The notes under the pieces: model-generated
Database searches by the model: none
What the model saw: the letters and a program-made list of their open reading frames with translations, nothing else
Told to the model about the DNA's origin: nothing
Shown here: piece by piece, positions 34,079 through 36,093 of the stretch
How positions within the stretch are numbered: the first letter of the stretch is position 1
Layout: the number at the start of each line of letters is the position of its first letter
Program-made: the position numbers and the translations under genes
Origin: GCA-002722245 sp964230605
GTDB lineage: Bacteria; Bacteroidota; Bacteroidia; Flavobacteriales_C; GCA-002722245
Assembly (NCBI GenBank): GCA_964230605.1
Contig: CAXRIN010000038.1
Coordinates: 1 to 36,093 of the forward strand
Direction of reading: 5' to 3'
Length of the DNA: 36,093 bases

Positions 34079-34605
34079 TGTTTGATAAACTAACATATCG
34101 ACAAAAAACTTGGTTACTAATTGTTTCCGCAATTGTTGTTTTTTGGGGAGGTTATTCATTGGCAATTTCTAAAACTGTTGATTTGTATTCTAAAATTGAA
34201 ACTGAATCACAAAAACTTCAAAAAGCTAAAACGGCCAATAATGACATTGTATCTGCCCAAAATAAATTAAATCAACTTAAATACAAGGTGGGTAAAACAT
34301 CTCCTTCGTTTGAAATATTTCAAAAAGAGGTTTTAAACAAAGTAGTTCCCTTTGCTAAGCAAAATAAAATTTTGGTAAATGAAATAAAACTGCCTCATAA
34401 ATCAATTGAGAACAGTTATGAAATACAAACCCTTCAAATAGAGTGTCGTGGAAACTTTAGGAGTTTAACAAAATTATTAAATCATATTCAAAAAGAGAAT
34501 CTTGGTAGGGTTTGCTCTGTGGATTATGAACTTAGAAAAGATCACAAATTGAAAAAGAGGTTTTTATACGCTACTTTTTACATTCAAAACTATTTAGCTC
34601 TATGA
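34078..34605 (+). CDS. GspM/PilO-like protein
   Basis: The 175-residue product has a short cytoplasmic start (MFDKLTYRQKTW), one membrane helix (about 11-29, TWLLIVSAIVVFWGGYSLAI) and a coiled coil (about 35-65). A C-terminal ferredoxin-like domain follows (LQIECRGNFRSLTKLLNHIQ, typical of PilO/GspM). Together with the preceding GspL-like protein it would form the periplasmic part of the inner-membrane platform. It overlaps its neighbours by one and four bases. Confidence 0.75.
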   Translation: MFDKLTYRQKTWLLIVSAIVVFWGGYSLAISKTVDLYSKIETESQKLQKAKTANNDIVSAQNKLNQLKYKVGKTSPSFEIFQKEVLNKVVPFAKQNKILVNEIKLPHKSIENSYEIQTLQIECRGNFRSLTKLLNHIQKENLGRVCSVDYELRKDHKLKKRFLYATFYIQNYLAL

Positions 34606-35534
34606 AGAAATTATTGAGTCTTGTAATTCTTGGACTTATGACGGTAGGTTGTGCCAAATGGGTGAGTATTGATATTACAAATGAAACAATCACTTTAGTT
34701 TCTCCACAGGATAATCAAGCAGATTCTATTCAGGAAAAAACTTTCACTTGGTTAGAATTAGAAGGTGCTAACAAGTATCAAATTCAAATTGTTTCGCCTA
34801 GGTTTGATAGTATATTAACTTATGTTCTTGACTCGAATGTGAGTATTACTGTATTTGAGGCTAATCTTACTCCAGGTGACTATCAATGGAGAGTTAGGGG
34901 AGTGAATGATGATTTTCAATCAAAATGGTCGGTTAGGGATTTAATAATTAAAAGCTCTGCGAGTTTGGAAAATCAAACTATTGGAAATGTAAAGCCAATT
35001 GATGGGACAAATACAAATTCAATGACCCAAAATTTTACTTGGAATGAGTTAGTGTCAGCAGAATATTATTCAATTGTAATTAAAGATGAAGAAGATAATG
35101 AAATAGAAGTGAGTAATTCAGATGAACCTTCTTTTGATTATGTGTTTCCAACAGAAGGTTTTTTCACCATTAATATTAAAGCGCTTAATGATATCAGTGC
35201 ATCAATTACTAATTCTGTAAACATCCGAATAGATACAACAGCTCCATCTAGTGTTACGCTAGACTATCCTTTATATGATACTTTAAAGTCTTTTCCTCAA
35301 AATTTTGAATGGACAGAGGTGTTAACGAATGAAGGGAGCGAGATTTCAACCAACTTGTTAATTGCATCCGATTCATTAATGACCGCTTTATTGTTGGACA
35401 CAACAGTTTCAAGTTTGGGTTCAATAGAATTGGATAGCGTTGAAACTTCGGGTAAATTATTTTGGAGAGTTGATAGAACTGATGCAGCTGGTAATTCAAC
35501 AACAGGTGTGAGTAAAGGATTTTGGATTAAGTAG
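34602..35534 (+). CDS. Lipoprotein with three Ig/fibronectin III-like repeats in the secretion operon
   Basis: The 310-residue product has a lipobox (MKKLLSLVILGLMTVGC, anchor Cys17) and three beta-sandwich-like repeats (about 30-118, 122-210, 213-310). Each has a F-x-W signature near its start (KTFTWLELEGANKYQIQI, QNFTWNELVSAEYYSIVI, QNFEWTEV), and strands end in YQWRVRGVND, FTINIKALND and LFWRVDRTDAAGN. It is encoded between GspM and GspC, where standard T2SS operons have nothing like it. It could be an outer-membrane partner of the secretin or a docking protein; this is inference. Confidence 0.7.
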   Translation: MKKLLSLVILGLMTVGCAKWVSIDITNETITLVSPQDNQADSIQEKTFTWLELEGANKYQIQIVSPRFDSILTYVLDSNVSITVFEANLTPGDYQWRVRGVNDDFQSKWSVRDLIIKSSASLENQTIGNVKPIDGTNTNSMTQNFTWNELVSAEYYSIVIKDEEDNEIEVSNSDEPSFDYVFPTEGFFTINIKALNDISASITNSVNIRIDTTAPSSVTLDYPLYDTLKSFPQNFEWTEVLTNEGSEISTNLLIASDSLMTALLLDTTVSSLGSIELDSVETSGKLFWRVDRTDAAGNSTTGVSKGFWIK

Positions 35535-35965
35535 TGAAAAACAAAAAGCTTACATATGTATTAATTGCCTTGGTGGTTTTAATTTGGGGATTTTTCTTCT
35601 ATGTTTTGTTTGGTCCAACTGAAACAGTAGGAAGTACATATGTTCCTGTTGATTTGGAACCCGATGAGAAGCAGGATACTATCCAATTTCAAGAATTAGA
35701 TTTAAATTACTCAGATCCTTTTTTAAATAGAAAAATAGTTGCAGTTAGTGGGGTTTCTGAAAATACTGGTTCAGTTAATAATCAACAACCTAAAAAAGTT
35801 TATCAGCCAGTAAAACCAGTTCAAAAAGTTGAACCAACGATTATCTGGCCTAAAATTGAATACGGAGGAACAGTTAATAACTCTAAGGGATTAATAAAAA
35901 TAAACAACTCACTTCGAATTCTAGAGCAAGGAGAGGGATACAATGAAGTTAATATTTTAACGTGA
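35534..35965 (+). pseudogene. GspC/PilP-like protein, truncated at its 3' end
   Basis: It starts at a GTG overlapping the previous stop by one base. Its 143 residues comprise a short basic N-terminus, one membrane helix (about 7-27, TYVLIALVVLIWGFFFYVLF), a Pro/Val/Lys linker (about 90-107) and the beginning of the homology-region domain (IEYGGTVNNSKGLIKINNSL, then EQGEGYNEVNI). GspC and PilP domains normally continue for two or more strands. Here the frame ends two residues later in sequence that looks like an IS end. GspC links the inner-membrane platform to secretin N-domains, so the loss should impair the machine. Confidence 0.65.
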
Positions 35966-36093
35966 GTTCGACGTAAGAAAACCCTAATATTATTTCATAA
36001 AAAAAGGTTTTTGGCTTATATTTAATTTACTGAATATCAAATATTTAAAACCAAAAAAACCTTTTTCTTATGGTAGATAAAATTACTGAAATT
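35961..36093 (+). mobile_element. Left end of an insertion sequence, probably IS982 family
   Basis: The coding sequence of the GspC-like gene breaks at about 35960. After about 110 noncoding bases an ATG at 36070 opens a frame reading MVDKITEI to the window edge. That start (KITEI) is typical of IS982-family transposases, but eight residues are little evidence. The leader contains a long imperfect inverted repeat (AAAAAGGTTTTTGG near 36005-36018 and CCAAAAAAACCTTTTT near 36051-36066), which could form a hairpin before the start codon. The precise border and terminal repeat cannot be fixed without the other end. Confidence 0.5.

Noticed and set aside
24939..35965. Twitching-type type IV pilus operon
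   Set aside because: No PilT-like retraction ATPase is present in the window, and the GspL-, GspM- and GspC-like genes fit T2SS better. The rest of the genome is not visible, so this is rejected only provisionally.

Overview
The window looks like a chromosome segment of a Bacteroidota bacterium, most likely of the order Flavobacteriales. It is AT-rich and has several TAnnTTTG-type -7 boxes. It carries lineage-typical families: a PorE-like OmpA protein, a DUF2452 protein, an AsmA protein with a Lys/Ala/Glu tail, a RibBA fusion and a long-form RluA. It also holds a probable relic of a type IX secretion sorting domain. I cannot name the species.

Layout. Positions 1-135 are the right end of an IS1595 (ISXO2-like) element. 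Positions 329-2389 carry a tandem pair of paralogous secreted or outer-membrane proteins. Positions 2472-20200 are mostly core genes: accD, an OmpH/Skp-like lipoprotein, aroC, a dicarboxylate/amino-acid:cation symporter, an AsmA-family protein, a PorE-like cell-envelope protein, an RluA-family pseudouridine synthase, ribBA, a gamma-glutamylcyclotransferase-like protein, an HU protein, two exported unknowns, a MEKHLA-domain protein, a flavin reductase fused to DUF2452, and an FKBP-type isomerase lipoprotein. tRNA-Ala(GGC) lies at 20218-20291.

From 20292 to 24938 the sequence is accessory debris. It holds a repeat-rich noncoding stretch, an orphan membrane protein, an Rhs-core scrap, a dead IS1595 5' half inserted beside a probable T9SS sorting-domain relic, a DDE (rve) transposase, and a RAYT (REP-associated Y1 transposase). 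Three clusters of REP-like palindromes flank the two transposase genes.

From 24939 to 35965 runs a tightly packed, mostly overlapping operon for a type II secretion / type IV filament machine. In order it encodes a lipoprotein, a GspK-position protein with a large domain, two minor pseudopilins, GspF, a major pseudopilin, a prepilin peptidase, GspE, the GspD secretin, GspL, GspM, a repeat-domain lipoprotein and GspC. The single assembly ATPase, with GspL, GspM and GspC and no retraction ATPase, points to a T2SS rather than a twitching pilus. Two lesions are visible. The secretin has a one-base frameshift near 32530. The GspC-like gene is cut short at about 35960 by what looks like an IS982-family element running off the window. 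The machine may therefore be newly inactivated, or the frameshift may be a sequence error. All assignments come from reading the sequence; no database search was run.
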